Made by a program: the position numbers and the translations under genes
The notes under the pieces: model-generated
Told to the model about the DNA's origin: nothing
Database searches by the model: none
Seen by the model: only the letters and a program-made list of their open reading frames with translations
Source of the DNA: Methyloligella sp.
GTDB taxonomy: Bacteria > Pseudomonadota > Alphaproteobacteria > Rhizobiales > HXMU1428-3
Length of the DNA: 64,000 bases
Direction of reading: 5' to 3'
Assembly (NCBI GenBank): GCA_021604645.1
Contig: BQJJ01000014.1
Location: 1 to 64,000, forward strand
Part shown: positions 18,063 to 27,330 of the stretch, in pieces
Layout: the number at the start of each line of letters is the position of its first letter
How positions within the stretch are numbered: the stretch's first letter is position 1

Positions 18063-18887
18063 ATGTTAACAGGTAATCCAAAATTCTTCCATTTGCATCT
18101 GGTCTCTGACGCAACAGGTGAAACATTAACGGCAATGTCAAAAGCCGTCACAGTTCAATATCCTGGTATAAGGGCAATAGAGCACATTCACCCCCTTGTG
18201 AGAACCAAAAGACAACTAAATAGAGTTTGCCAAATCATCGAGGCACAACCAGGTATTGTCTTACATACAATTATAAATACAGAATTATCCGCCGAACTAG
18301 ATAAACTTTGTAGTGACCTAAACATTCCAAGTATCGCAATTCTCAACCCAATTTTACAAGTTTTTGGCTCTTATTTGGGAGCACCATCTGAGCCAACAGT
18401 TGGTGGCCAGCATAGTTTGGATGCAGAATATTTTAGCCGCATCGATGCACTGAACTTCACACTGATGCATGATGATGGCCAATTACCTGAAAATTTAGAT
18501 GATGCTGACCTTTTACTCATAGGCATTAGTCGTACATCAAAAACTCCAACAAGCATCTATCTGGCAAACAAAGGTTATAAAACAACAAATTTACCACTTG
18601 TCCCATCACTCCCCCTGCCAGAAATTTTGGAAAAACCAACAACAGCATTTATTGTTGGACTGATAGCAAGTGCTGATAGAATAGCCCAAGTAAGACAAAA
18701 TAGAGTTATAGAAATGGGCGATAGTGATTTAAGTGACTATGTTGATAGAGATACAATCGCTCAGGAAATCACATTTACCCGCCGCCTATGTAGCCGCCAT
18801 GGTTGGCCAATTATTGATGTCACGCGCAGATCAATTGAAGAAACTGCTGCAGCTGTGATTAAATTATACAGTGATTACAAACGATAA
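18063..18887 (+). CDS. ppsR: pyruvate, phosphate dikinase / PEP synthase regulatory protein (DUF299)
   Basis: The DUF299 family consists of ADP-dependent kinase / Pi-dependent pyrophosphorylases that inactivate and reactivate pyruvate phosphate dikinase or PEP synthase. The 274-residue protein starts with FFHLHLVSDATGETL and has the phosphate-binding loop GISRTSKTPTSIYLANKG. It is the first gene on the right of the putative origin, and its ATG overlaps the last DnaA-box region, so its promoter lies within the origin. The gene name is used by analogy with E. coli. Confidence 0.92.
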   Translation: MLTGNPKFFHLHLVSDATGETLTAMSKAVTVQYPGIRAIEHIHPLVRTKRQLNRVCQIIEAQPGIVLHTIINTELSAELDKLCSDLNIPSIAILNPILQVFGSYLGAPSEPTVGGQHSLDAEYFSRIDALNFTLMHDDGQLPENLDDADLLLIGISRTSKTPTSIYLANKGYKTTNLPLVPSLPLPEILEKPTTAFIVGLIASADRIAQVRQNRVIEMGDSDLSDYVDRDTIAQEITFTRRLCSRHGWPIIDVTRRSIEETAAAVIKLYSDYKR

Positions 18888-18924
18888 AATTCTAAAAAGA
18901 TGTAAAATCAAGTGAGTAAATCTT

Positions 18925-19536
18925 ATGTTTGAACAACAAAAGACAAAAATCATTTTAGCTTCAAATAGTAAAATACGAGCAGAACTGCTTGAAAATACCG
19001 GCCTTTCATTTGAAATCCAACCAGCAAATGTTGATGAAGCTTCCATACGAGAAATTTTTAAAACGGAAGAAATGGATCCAGCTGATGTTGCTGAAGTTTT
19101 AGCTGAAACGAAAGCCACAGAAATTTCGAAAAAAAATCCAGATGCATTAGTTATCGGTTGTGATCAAATTTTGGCGCTGGGCGATGAAATTTTCGAAAAA
19201 CCCAAAAATAGAGATGAAGCTCAAAATGCGCTTTTCAAATTAAGAGGTAAAACTCATACTCTTATTTCAGCAATTGTTCTTGTAAAGAATAATGAAGTTA
19301 TCTGGCGTTATAGTGAAAATGCTAATTTAAAAATGCATGAATTTTCTCCTGAATTTTTAGGTCAATATATGGCCCTTTGCGGAGATAAAATTCTTTCATC
19401 CGTCGGTGCTTACCAACTTGAAAGTTTCGGCATTCATCTATTTGAAGAAATAAAAGGTGACTATTTCACTGTCCTCGGATTTCCAATCCTAGCCCTGTTA
19501 AAATTCCTACGCTCTAAAGGCTATACTAAATCATGA
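18925..19536 (+). CDS. maf: Maf family nucleotide pyrophosphatase
   Basis: Maf proteins hydrolyse non-canonical or modified nucleoside triphosphates. The 203-residue protein begins with KIILASNSKIRAELLENTGL, the family's nucleotide-binding start, and has VIGCDQILALGDEIFEKP and a central Ser/Asp region (SSVGAYQLES). It overlaps aroE by 4 bp (ATGA), so it is co-translated with it in the ppsR-maf-aroE-coaE cluster. Confidence 0.93.
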   Translation: MFEQQKTKIILASNSKIRAELLENTGLSFEIQPANVDEASIREIFKTEEMDPADVAEVLAETKATEISKKNPDALVIGCDQILALGDEIFEKPKNRDEAQNALFKLRGKTHTLISAIVLVKNNEVIWRYSENANLKMHEFSPEFLGQYMALCGDKILSSVGAYQLESFGIHLFEEIKGDYFTVLGFPILALLKFLRSKGYTKS

Positions 19537-20363
19537 CAACAAAAATTAATGCTGGAGTTATTGGCTGGCCGATTAAACAATCTCGCTCACCTTTAATCCA
19601 TGGCCATTGGTTACAAAGCCATAAAATTGACGGATCATATGAAAAAATTGCCGTCGATCCAAGCGATCTTCAAAGCTTCATAAAGAACTTAAAACTAAAC
19701 AATTTATCTGGTCTCAATGTCACCGTTCCTCACAAAGAAATGGTTTTTAAATTTGCAGATGAAGTTACTGATGATGCAAAAGCCATCGGTGCAGCTAACA
19801 CACTTTGGTTTGAAGGTGACAAATTAATTGCAGGTAATACAGATGCTTATGGATTTATCACGCATCTAAAACAAAGTGCACCTAATTGGGAAATTAATAA
19901 ACCAGCTCTAATATTAGGAGCTGGCGGCGCGGCTAGAGCGATACTCTATGCACTCATAAATGAAGGTGTTCCTGAAATAAAATTAACAAACAGAACAATT
20001 GAGCGCGCAACAAATTTAGCCAAAGAATTCGGCCCAAAAATTAAAGTCATTGAGTGGGGTGAAAAAGAAGATCATCTTGAAAATTGCGGTTTGTTAGTAA
20101 ACTCAACAAGTTTAGGTATGACAGGAAGTGCACCCTTGAAAATCAACATTAAGACACTTCCAGATACGGCCATTTGTTATGATATTGTCTACGCACCCCT
20201 AGAAACCCAATTGCTAAAAGATGCAAACACATTAGGGCTCGGCACAGTTGATGGCTTAGGTATGCTCTTACATCAAGCAGTACCTGGTTTTGAAAAATGG
20301 TTTGGCGTTCGGCCAACTGTTACAGATGAGCTACGTCAAATCATTTTAAACGATCTGAGATAA
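19533..20363 (+). CDS. aroE: shikimate dehydrogenase
   Basis: AroE reduces 3-dehydroshikimate to shikimate with NADPH in the aromatic amino-acid pathway. The N-terminal substrate domain shows KQSRSPLIHGHWL and the catalytic lysine/Asp region NVTVPHKE, with the nucleotide-binding LGAGGAARAILYAL near residue 130 and NRTIERA after it. Length 276 is normal. The start overlaps the maf stop; coaE follows after 12 bp. Confidence 0.96.
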   Translation: MTTKINAGVIGWPIKQSRSPLIHGHWLQSHKIDGSYEKIAVDPSDLQSFIKNLKLNNLSGLNVTVPHKEMVFKFADEVTDDAKAIGAANTLWFEGDKLIAGNTDAYGFITHLKQSAPNWEINKPALILGAGGAARAILYALINEGVPEIKLTNRTIERATNLAKEFGPKIKVIEWGEKEDHLENCGLLVNSTSLGMTGSAPLKINIKTLPDTAICYDIVYAPLETQLLKDANTLGLGTVDGLGMLLHQAVPGFEKWFGVRPTVTDELRQIILNDLR

Positions 20364-20375
20364 AGAGTAGAAAAT

Positions 20376-21005
20376 ATGCTGATCATCGGACTAACCGGTT
20401 CAATCGCGATGGGAAAATCAACGGTTGCCAAAATGCTTTTGAAAAATGGAATTCCAATGATCAGTGCTGATCAAATAGTACATGACCTCTATGAAGATGA
20501 AGCAGTACCTATTCTTGAAAAAGCCTTTCCTGGCAGCACTGAAAATAATCAAGTAAACAGAGAAAAACTTTTATCACTTCTATTGAAAGAAGAAGATGGT
20601 TTTAAAAAATTAGAAATTCTAATCCATCCGCTTGTCCGCCAAAAAGAATGGGAGTTTATCAAAGAAAATAAAGATAAAGGCTCTAATCTGGTCGCCATAG
20701 AAATCCCTCTCCTTTTTGAAACGGGTGCTGAGAAATTAATGGATGTAGTATTACTTGCAAGTGCACCGGCTGAAGTTCAAAAACAAAGAGTCATGGCCAG
20801 ACCAGGTATGACAACAGAGAAATTTAAAACATTACTAGCCAAACAAATGCCAGACGCAGAAAAAAGAAAAAAAGCCGACTTTATTGTTGATACGTCCTGT
20901 TCCCTCTCAGAAACAGAAGACCAACTCAAAGAAATTATTGTATTACTAAAAAACAAACAACCAAAAGCCTATGATCTATGGTTGCAGATTGAAGATGCTT
21001 TATAA
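20376..21005 (+). CDS. coaE: dephospho-CoA kinase
   Basis: CoaE phosphorylates dephospho-CoA in the last step of CoA synthesis. The P-loop is GLTGSIAMGKST at the N-terminus, followed by the ISADQIVHDLYE motif and the lid segment with RQKEWEF and IPLLFETG. Length 209 is standard. It closes the maf-aroE-coaE block; the next gap carries the first R1 and R2 repeats of the window. Confidence 0.96.
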   Translation: MLIIGLTGSIAMGKSTVAKMLLKNGIPMISADQIVHDLYEDEAVPILEKAFPGSTENNQVNREKLLSLLLKEEDGFKKLEILIHPLVRQKEWEFIKENKDKGSNLVAIEIPLLFETGAEKLMDVVLLASAPAEVQKQRVMARPGMTTEKFKTLLAKQMPDAEKRKKADFIVDTSCSLSETEDQLKEIIVLLKNKQPKAYDLWLQIEDAL

Positions 21006-21031
21006 TCATTTAAAGCAACAACAGTAACTGT

Positions 21032-21147
21032 ACGAAGAAGGAGCTCAGCCCTTTTCGGGCTGAGGGACATGGCAGCGTGAGCTGCCCGGCGCAAGTGCCG
21101 CCCCTCGGAGGCCTATGAGCTTCAGTTCATAGAATAGCCGTGAGAGA
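21032..21147 (+). repeat. R1 structured repeat, copy 1
   Basis: This copy shows all R1 parts in order: ACGAAGAAGGAG, hairpin A (CTCAGCCC/GGGCTGAG), GGACAT, hairpin B (GGCAGC/GCTGCC), hairpin C (CGGCGC/GTGCCG), CCCCTCGGAGG, hairpin D (CCTATGAGC with GTTCATAG) and the tail GAATAGCCGTGAGAGA. It lies between coaE and dnaQ. Confidence 0.9.
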
Positions 21148-21192
21148 TAAAGAGTGAAATTATTCAGCGATTAAGTCCGTAGGTAACAGCGA

Positions 21193-21226
21193 CGGTTGCC
21201 TAGTGGGCAACTGAAGGAGTACTAAA
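21193..21226 (+). repeat. R2 hairpin repeat before dnaQ
   Basis: GGTTGCC, a short loop and GGGCAACT form the inner stem, followed by GAAGGAG and ACTAAA. The GAAGGAG part of the repeat stands seven bases before the dnaQ ATG and is the ribosome binding site of that gene. Confidence 0.85.
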
Positions 21227-21922
21227 ATGAGAGAAATTGTACTTGATACAGAAACAACAGGCTTCAATGCTGATGGAGATGATAAAATCATTGAAATTGG
21301 TTGTGTTGAACTCATCAATTATATCCCATCAGGTGAAAATTATCACATCTATATCAACCCAAAGCGCGATGTTCCAATTGAAGCTCAAAATGTTCACGGC
21401 ATCACAACCGAGTTTTTAAAAGACAAACCGCTGTTTCGTGAAGTTGCTGATGGCTTCCTTGAGTTCATTCAAGAAGACACACTCATAATTCACAATGCAT
21501 CTTTTGACGTTGGATTTTTAAATGCTGAGTTAAAACGAGTAAGACGCCCGATCATCGAAATGAACCGCGTATTAGATACCTTGGCCCTGGCAAGAAGAAA
21601 ATATCCAGCAGGACCAAACAGTCTTGATGCTCTATGCCGCCGTTATAATATTGATAACTCAAACCGAACATACCACGGCGCACTGCTTGATAGTGAATTG
21701 TTAGCTGAAGTTTATTTGGAATTAAGTGGCCAAAAACAAGCCAAACTCGAATTGGCCAATGATAAAAAATCAAATGATGATCAGTTTGCAAGTGAAGGGT
21801 CAAATAAAATCCGAGCTAGAGAAAATCAACTCCCCTCAAGGCTAACCACTGAAGAAGACACAGCTCATCAAGAATTTTTAAACAGCTTCAAAACAGAACC
21901 CCTTTGGAACAAATATTCTTAA
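21227..21922 (+). CDS. dnaQ: DNA polymerase III epsilon subunit (3'-5' proofreading exonuclease)
   Basis: DnaQ is the proofreading exonuclease of the replicative polymerase. The three exonuclease motifs are clear: LDTETTGFN (Exo I), HNASFDVGFLN (Exo II) and YHGALLDSELLAEVYL (Exo III, HxAxxD type). Length 231 is normal, with a variable C-terminal part for polymerase contact. The ribosome binding site GAAGGAG is part of an R2 repeat, so translation initiation now depends on repeat sequence. Confidence 0.96.
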   Translation: MREIVLDTETTGFNADGDDKIIEIGCVELINYIPSGENYHIYINPKRDVPIEAQNVHGITTEFLKDKPLFREVADGFLEFIQEDTLIIHNASFDVGFLNAELKRVRRPIIEMNRVLDTLALARRKYPAGPNSLDALCRRYNIDNSNRTYHGALLDSELLAEVYLELSGQKQAKLELANDKKSNDDQFASEGSNKIRARENQLPSRLTTEEDTAHQEFLNSFKTEPLWNKYS

Positions 21923-21930
21923 AAATAGCT

Positions 21931-21986
21931 CCGGTTGTTGGTGGGCAACCTAAAGCGCCACTAAAAAGCAATAGCCCGTGAGAGAA
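21931..21986 (+). repeat. R2 repeat fused to an R1 tail
   Basis: GGTTGTTGGTGGGCAACC and the R2 trailer AAAGCGCCACTAAAAAG are followed by AATAGCCCGTGAGAGA, the R1 3' end. The same join is seen at 62896-62952, where R2 sits in R1 hairpin D, so this is probably a truncated R1 carrying R2. Confidence 0.8.
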
Positions 21987-22006
21987 AACACCTCATAGTT
22001 GACAAC

Positions 22007-22128
22007 ACGAAGAAGGAGTTCAGCCCACTTCGGGCTGAGGGACATGGCGAAGCGCTAGCGTAGCCCGGTGCCTAGCACCGCCCCTCGGAGGCCCAAGCGC
22101 CATAAGCGCTTGGAATAGCCGTGAGAGA
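22007..22128 (+). repeat. R1 structured repeat, copy 2
   Basis: A complete copy with hairpin A (TTCAGCCC/GGGCTGAG), a longer hairpin B (GGCGAAGCGCTAGCGTAGCC), hairpin C (GGTGCCTAGCACC) and hairpin D (CCAAGCGC/GCGCTTGG). Its tail ends 2 bp before the secB stop codon, between convergent dnaQ and secB. Confidence 0.9.
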
Positions 22129-22130
22129 AA

Positions 22131-22622
22131 TCAAGCATTACCCGTTTGAGCTTCAGTTTGCTTGCGCTGTTTATAAAGGCCAGCAAAATCAATCGGATCA
22201 AGTAGTAGCGGAGGAAAACCACCTTCATGCGTCATATCAGAAACAATGCGGCGCAAGAATGGGAAAAGAATAGATGGACAGTTGATCAGCAATAAAGGCT
22301 CAAGTGCGTCAGCTGGAATATTTTTTACGTTAAAAGCACCCGCATAAACTGCTTCTACAACATAAATGGCTCCATCATCATTAGTGGCGTTGCCTTTAAG
22401 TTCGATAGCGCTTTCATAAACATCTTCGTCAAGCTTCTTAACACTAACATTCAAATCAATTTGAAGGTTCGGGTTTTCACCAGGAGCTTTTAAAGACTGA
22501 GGAGCTTTTGGGCTTTCAAATGAGAAATCTTTTAAATATTGTCCAAGAACTTGAATACTTGGCTGTGCGGCACCGCCGTCAGCACCCGCACCATTTTGTG
22601 AACCATTTTGTTCATCAGCCAT
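22131..22622 (-). CDS. secB: protein-export chaperone SecB
   Basis: SecB keeps preproteins unfolded and delivers them to SecA. The 163-residue protein begins with a Gly/Ala/Gln-rich lead, then IQVLGQYLKDFSFESPKAPQ, the family start, and ends with the conserved NCPSILFPFLRRIVSDMTHEGGFPPLLLDPIDFAGLY block. Length and motifs are typical of alphaproteobacterial SecB. It is convergent with dnaQ; an R1 repeat abuts its stop codon. Confidence 0.96.
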   Translation of the reverse strand: MADEQNGSQNGAGADGGAAQPSIQVLGQYLKDFSFESPKAPQSLKAPGENPNLQIDLNVSVKKLDEDVYESAIELKGNATNDDGAIYVVEAVYAGAFNVKNIPADALEPLLLINCPSILFPFLRRIVSDMTHEGGFPPLLLDPIDFAGLYKQRKQTEAQTGNA

Positions 22623-22807
22623 TAGTTAGCACCTCTAAAATCATTGAAAAAATTGAAAAAAGACCAGTACGGTCCATAGTCTTCCAGCTAACATGCAAAC
22701 AATGTCTTGGCAAGAAACGAATGAAATACAAATTATGCTAAATCAGATTAAGCTTACCTAGAAATAAAGTTTTTAGAGTTTATTCAGCACTGTAATTAAA
22801 TAAATCA

Positions 22808-23371
22808 CTATATAGTCATCGATAAAATAAGTTGGGTCGAGATACCATATAGAACCAAAAGACTGATACTCATAAATAGGCCTCGTAAACTTTCATTTCC
22901 AGAAATGTAACTGTATGTGTAACCAAGACGAGCAAGAGGGAAACTCAAGCACCAAATCCAGGTCGATAGCTCAGAAGCTGAAACAAGTAATAAAATGAAT
23001 GCTAGAGCAATAAAGTAAATTGTATTTTCAGTCGTGTTACGATGAGCATTATGCCTTTTTTCTATTTCCCTGACGCCTTCTATAGGAGCATCTTCAGCTG
23101 TTACGTTATTTTTATCTCTCTCTTCAGGCGTAGCAAACATATTAAACTCAACACGTGTAAGTTCAGTCGTTGTCATAAGCCAGGTATGATTAATAATTAA
23201 AAGTAAAACAGCAATCGTGAATGCTTGAATTTGACTGGTGTTAGGTAAGGCAACCAAAATCGGATTAATGTCTAAGATAAAAAAATTAACACCTAAAGCA
23301 ATTAAAATAAGTACAAAAGGGTAAAGCGTAATCATGGTGATGACCGCTAATTTGTTCTTTTTTTCTATCAT
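22808..23371 (-). CDS. MAPEG family membrane protein
   Basis: The 187-residue protein has four hydrophobic helices and the MAPEG hallmark, a Glu and an NxxE-type cluster here seen as EKRHNAHRNTTENTIYF. MAPEG proteins (membrane-associated, eicosanoid and glutathione metabolism) in bacteria are of mostly unknown substrate, often glutathione transferases. A hydrophilic insertion of about 35 residues lies between helices 2 and 3. It is downstream of fxsA by 23 bp, in the same direction. Confidence 0.8.
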   Translation of the reverse strand: MIEKKNKLAVITMITLYPFVLILIALGVNFFILDINPILVALPNTSQIQAFTIAVLLLIINHTWLMTTTELTRVEFNMFATPEERDKNNVTAEDAPIEGVREIEKRHNAHRNTTENTIYFIALAFILLLVSASELSTWIWCLSFPLARLGYTYSYISGNESLRGLFMSISLLVLYGISTQLILSMTI

Positions 23372-23394
23372 AAAATAATTTCCAGCTAATAAAA

Positions 23395-23997
23395 TTACTT
23401 ATGCTTATTCCCTAAATCTTCATTATCATTCCAGGGAGATCCTAAACGAGATTTATCAGAAGGGTTTTTAGATTTTTTAGAGTCAGCTTCAGTAAACTCA
23501 CCATCAATAATCGGCCCATCATCCATTGAATTGGAATGACTATGATTGTTGTCCTGAAAATGAGTATCTTGAAAGTCATCTGAGCTATATTGAGAATGAG
23601 TGCCTGAAAAGGAAGCACTATTAGCAAAAAATGTGGTGCGGGGTAAAATATATTTTTTAAATACAGTGGTTGCTAAAGTACGCCGAAAGGGCGGAATAAA
23701 GAGCAAAAACCCAAAAATATCCGTGAAAAATCCTGGTGTAAGCAATAAAGCACCAGCAATAGCCAGGCAAATACCGTCAATCATTTCATCAACAGGGATC
23801 TTGCCTTCTTGAATCATCGATTGGGTGCGGAATAATACGGTCATGCCTTGATGACGCAAAAGCATAGACCCAGCAATGGCTGTCAAAATAACGACACCAA
23901 GTGTTGGCCACAGACCAATTAAAGAGCCAATTTGCATAAAACCGACAATTTCAATAATCGGTACCAGCAAAAATAAAGCAAAAAAGACCAAACCCAT
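23395..23997 (-). CDS. fxsA: FxsA family inner-membrane protein
   Basis: FxsA (suppressor of F exclusion of T7 in E. coli) is a small membrane protein. The 200-residue protein has the conserved N-terminal hydrophobic part (PIIEIVGFMQIGSLIGLWPTL), the DGICLAIAGALLLTPGFFTDIFGFLLFIPPFR block, and a hydrophilic C-terminal tail rich in Ser, His and Asp. In alphaproteobacteria it lies next to the Tim44-like gene and secB, as here. Confidence 0.9.
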   Translation of the reverse strand: MGLVFFALFLLVPIIEIVGFMQIGSLIGLWPTLGVVILTAIAGSMLLRHQGMTVLFRTQSMIQEGKIPVDEMIDGICLAIAGALLLTPGFFTDIFGFLLFIPPFRRTLATTVFKKYILPRTTFFANSASFSGTHSQYSSDDFQDTHFQDNNHSHSNSMDDGPIIDGEFTEADSKKSKNPSDKSRLGSPWNDNEDLGNKHK

Positions 23998-24349
23998 CAG
24001 GTAAAAACCTCAGTTAAACGGTAAATTACATCAAATATAGAATTTAAAGAGTTATAAATTATATAAACTTAGATTCTTCTTTTTAAAGTGTTGAATGAAC
24101 GAATAAATCTCACAATCAAATCCAAGTCATATATTTGCCAAAGCAAAGAATAATGATATGAAAGATGACTGTCAGTTTTTATATCAGAAATCAAAATGAT
24201 GAAATAAAACACTTTCCTACAAAAGAGACATATGGAAAATAAGAACAAACAACATATATATTATGTCACATTGTATAACCAACGAACAATGATCATCTGA
24301 TCATTGGAAATTTTAAGACGAAACGACCAAATAGGGTACAGGCAAAAAA
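23998..24349. other. 352-bp AT-rich divergent intergenic region
   Basis: This gap separates the divergent fxsA and Tim44-like genes and presumably holds both promoters. I see no repeats, RNA structure or confident promoter elements in it. Confidence 0.6.
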
Positions 24350-25066
24350 ATGGACAATAACGGCTTGGATATTGTTAGCGTAATATTTTTAGGTATAGCA
24401 GTCGTGATATTTTTATATCTACGCAGCATTCTAGGTAGCCGAACAGGCAATGAACGTCCCTATAATCCAGATACATCAGATCAAACTCAGTCAAAACGAG
24501 ATGACAATGTTGTCTCAATGCCGACACACCATCGTGAAAACAGAGAACCAGTACATGAACAACCTGAAATTGATATCGCTGAGCAGATTAGAAAATATGC
24601 TGAAGATGATACAGTTTTAAGTACTGGCCTGCATGAAATTGCAAACGCAGATAAGAACTTTGATCCTGAGCAATTTATGCAAGGTGCAGAACGCGCTTAT
24701 GAAATGATCATCACAGCATTTTCTGAAGGTGACAAACGAACCTTAAAGAAACTACTTGCGAAAGACGTGCTAACCGGGTTTTCAGCTGCGATTGATGAGC
24801 GTGAAGGCAAAGGCCAAAGCATGGCAACCCAATTCATAGGGTTTGATAAAGCTACAATGCTGGAAGCTGAAATTGAAAATAAACAATCTGAAATTACAGT
24901 GAAGTTTAAGTCCTCTCTCATCAGAACAGTATATGGCTCTGAAGGTGAAATCATTGAAGGTGATGAAAAAGAAATTGATAAAGTCACAGATATTTGGACA
25001 TTTGCTCGTGCCGCAAATGGCCGCGATCCAAACTGGAAATTGATCGCAACTGAATCAGAATCATAA
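24350..25066 (+). CDS. Tim44-like domain protein
   Basis: The 238-residue protein has one N-terminal membrane helix (VSVIFLGIAVVIFLYLRSIL), a charged linker, and a C-terminal Tim44-like domain (FDPEQFMQGAERAYEMIITAFSEGDKRTLKKLL ... DIWTFAR). It corresponds to alphaproteobacterial relatives of mitochondrial Tim44, which bind proteins at the inner membrane. It begins the Tim44-mltA-Smr operon; mltA starts 1 bp after its stop codon. Confidence 0.9.
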   Translation: MDNNGLDIVSVIFLGIAVVIFLYLRSILGSRTGNERPYNPDTSDQTQSKRDDNVVSMPTHHRENREPVHEQPEIDIAEQIRKYAEDDTVLSTGLHEIANADKNFDPEQFMQGAERAYEMIITAFSEGDKRTLKKLLAKDVLTGFSAAIDEREGKGQSMATQFIGFDKATMLEAEIENKQSEITVKFKSSLIRTVYGSEGEIIEGDEKEIDKVTDIWTFARAANGRDPNWKLIATESES

Positions 25067-25067
25067 A

Positions 25068-26342
25068 ATGATGGAAAAAAGCCGGTTTCCTCTTCTTTTA
25101 AAACGTTTAAGGGAAAACAATTTTTTAAAAAAAAGAGGAGTTGTTATGGGGGGACTGGCTGGTTTTATTCTTGGATTTTTCTCACTCCTATTTTTCTATC
25201 CAGATTATAGTTCGAACAATCGCTCAGAAATTAACGAGCAAAAAGCTTCAAAACGAATACTGAAATTGAAGGTAAAAAGAAGAACAATGAAGCTAAGACC
25301 CGTTAGGTTTCAAACGTTGCGCGGATGGCAACAAGATGATCATTTAGCCGCCTTCAAAGCATTTCAAAAAAGTTGCAGATATTTTCTAACCAAACAACTT
25401 CGCTCCCACTCACCAGTTAATCTCAAGCGATTTGAAATTTGCAAAAAAGCTGTTCGCTTGAATTTAACTCACAAATCTCAAGCAAAAAAATTCTTCGAAA
25501 ACTATTTTCGACCCCACCGTGTTTTATCATCCAGCTCACTTCTCACTGGCTATTATGAACCCGAAATCAAAGGCTCAAGGATAAGATCAGCTGAGTACAG
25601 CATCCCTGTATATAAACGTCCATCAGATCTAGTTTCTTTAATCAATGATAAAGACCGCGCTGCAAAAAATCATCAACTCACCTTCATGCGAAAAAAGGGT
25701 GAAAAGTTAGAACCCTTTCCAACAAGAGAAATGATCGAACAAGGCGCCTTAAATAACAAAGGTCTCGAACTTTTGTTTTTAAAAGACCAGGTCGATAGTT
25801 TCTTTATGCACATTCAAGGCTCTGCACGTATTAAACTGGATGACGGATCATACATTCGAATTGGCTATGATGGTAAAAATGGTCATCCCTATTCATCAAT
25901 CGGCCAACATTTGAAAAAGGCCTATAAGTTCCGCGGTGAGCAATTAAAATTAGAATCTGTGAAACAATGGCTTAGGGACAATAAGTCAGAAGGCCAAAAG
26001 GTCATGTGGCATAATAAGTCATATATTTTCTTTCGCGAATTGAATGATGCACAAGCAGCTGACGGCCCCTTGGGCGCTGAAGGCGTGAACTTAAGTCCAC
26101 GTAGAAGTTTAGCTGTTGATGGCAGCTATCATCAGTTAGGCTTACCGGTCTGGCTAGATGTTGGCAGTTTAAGCCATCACGGAAATTCAGGCTTTCATCA
26201 TTTGATGATTGCACAAGATGTAGGATCTGCCATTAAAGGACCAGTACGCGGTGACATATATTGGGGCTCAGGTGACAAGGCCGGACTCTTAGCCGGTGGC
26301 ACAAAACACAAAGGCCAATTTACAATCCTTTTACCGCGTTAA
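25068..26342 (+). CDS. mltA: membrane-bound lytic murein transglycosylase A
   Basis: MltA cleaves peptidoglycan glycan strands to 1,6-anhydro products. After a basic start and an N-terminal hydrophobic segment (GGLAGFILGFFSLLFF), the MltA domain shows LLTGYYEPEIKGS, FMHIQGSARIKL and the 3D-type C-terminal domain with VWLDVG, HHLMIAQDVGSAIKGPVRGDIYWGSGDKAG, which holds the catalytic aspartate. No lipobox is seen, so it is anchored by the helix rather than lipid. Length 424. Confidence 0.94.
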   Translation: MMEKSRFPLLLKRLRENNFLKKRGVVMGGLAGFILGFFSLLFFYPDYSSNNRSEINEQKASKRILKLKVKRRTMKLRPVRFQTLRGWQQDDHLAAFKAFQKSCRYFLTKQLRSHSPVNLKRFEICKKAVRLNLTHKSQAKKFFENYFRPHRVLSSSSLLTGYYEPEIKGSRIRSAEYSIPVYKRPSDLVSLINDKDRAAKNHQLTFMRKKGEKLEPFPTREMIEQGALNNKGLELLFLKDQVDSFFMHIQGSARIKLDDGSYIRIGYDGKNGHPYSSIGQHLKKAYKFRGEQLKLESVKQWLRDNKSEGQKVMWHNKSYIFFRELNDAQAADGPLGAEGVNLSPRRSLAVDGSYHQLGLPVWLDVGSLSHHGNSGFHHLMIAQDVGSAIKGPVRGDIYWGSGDKAGLLAGGTKHKGQFTILLPR

Positions 26343-26396
26343 TAATTATACAAAAAAGCAATTATAATTCTCCAGTAATCTTATATAATCATAAGC

Positions 26397-27242
26397 ATGT
26401 CTAAGAAAGATGATCATACAGGCCTCAGTTCTGAAGATGCCGCCCTATGGGAAAAAGTCACCAGAACTCTGTCTTCTTTTGGCTCAAAAGCAAAAAGTAA
26501 AAAAGATAAAATATCTTCAAAGACCCAGCCCAAAACAGCATCAGATAGTGAAGGTCAAGATCAGTTAACGAACCAAGAAGACTTTGCAGCGCTTTTATCA
26601 GAACAACAAAGTTCTAAAGAACAAAAGAGTGAAATCACAAACCAGGTTGCAATATCTGAAGATGAATTGAAAAGCACTTCAGTAAAACAAAATAAGAAAA
26701 ATCCAACACCAGCACCAACAAGAGAAGATTTCGCCGCACTGCTAGATGATCCAAATGCAGTGATTTCTACTGATAAATCTACTAAGTCAGAAAAAAACCA
26801 AAAAACCAAACCATTCATGCCTCCCTTTAGTCCGTCTACAAATCAAAGCCAAAATAAAAAATCACAACCAACCATCGAGAGCTTCAATCAAAGAGATGCC
26901 AGAAATATTTCTTCTGGCAAACAAACCATTGATGCAGCAATTGACTTACACGGATTAACTCAAGCCCAGGCAGAAACAGCTTTAAAGACCTTTTTAAAGC
27001 GCGCTCACCTTGATAATAAAAAAACGGTTTTGGTCATTACCGGCAAAGGTCAGAGCAGAAAATCCCACGAAAGATCCTTTGAACTTGGGGCACCTGAGCC
27101 AGGTATTATTAAAAGGTCAGTACCAAATTGGCTCGATGATATGCCAGATGTGGTTTTGAGTTACACCACTAGCCATTCAAGACATGGCGGTGAAGGCGCG
27201 TTATATGTGCGCTTAAGACGCTTTTCAAAACCCGGTCAGTAA
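26397..27242 (+). CDS. Smr domain protein (MutS2 C-terminal-like)
   Basis: The N-terminal two-thirds are low-complexity and hydrophilic, with two similar short motifs (REDFAALLDD, NQEDFAALLSE). The C-terminal 90 residues form an Smr domain with AIDLHGLTQAQAE, VLVITGKGQSR and SRHGGEGALYVRLRR. Smr domains are endonucleases or RNA-cleaving modules. It closes the Tim44-mltA-Smr operon known in Rhizobiales. Confidence 0.88.
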   Translation: MSKKDDHTGLSSEDAALWEKVTRTLSSFGSKAKSKKDKISSKTQPKTASDSEGQDQLTNQEDFAALLSEQQSSKEQKSEITNQVAISEDELKSTSVKQNKKNPTPAPTREDFAALLDDPNAVISTDKSTKSEKNQKTKPFMPPFSPSTNQSQNKKSQPTIESFNQRDARNISSGKQTIDAAIDLHGLTQAQAETALKTFLKRAHLDNKKTVLVITGKGQSRKSHERSFELGAPEPGIIKRSVPNWLDDMPDVVLSYTTSHSRHGGEGALYVRLRRFSKPGQ

Positions 27243-27330
27243 TAACCTCACAAATTCGTTATCAGCAGCCAATTTGATAAAAAATTAACCTTGAAAATTG
27301 ATAATGAGCTTCATAGACGCACTACTAAAC

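Noticed and set aside
21032-21147. R1 as a known riboswitch (for example cobalamin or FMN)
   Set aside because: The conserved boxes of those riboswitches are missing, the copies lie downstream as often as upstream of genes, and 14 copies in 42 kb do not fit a riboswitch.
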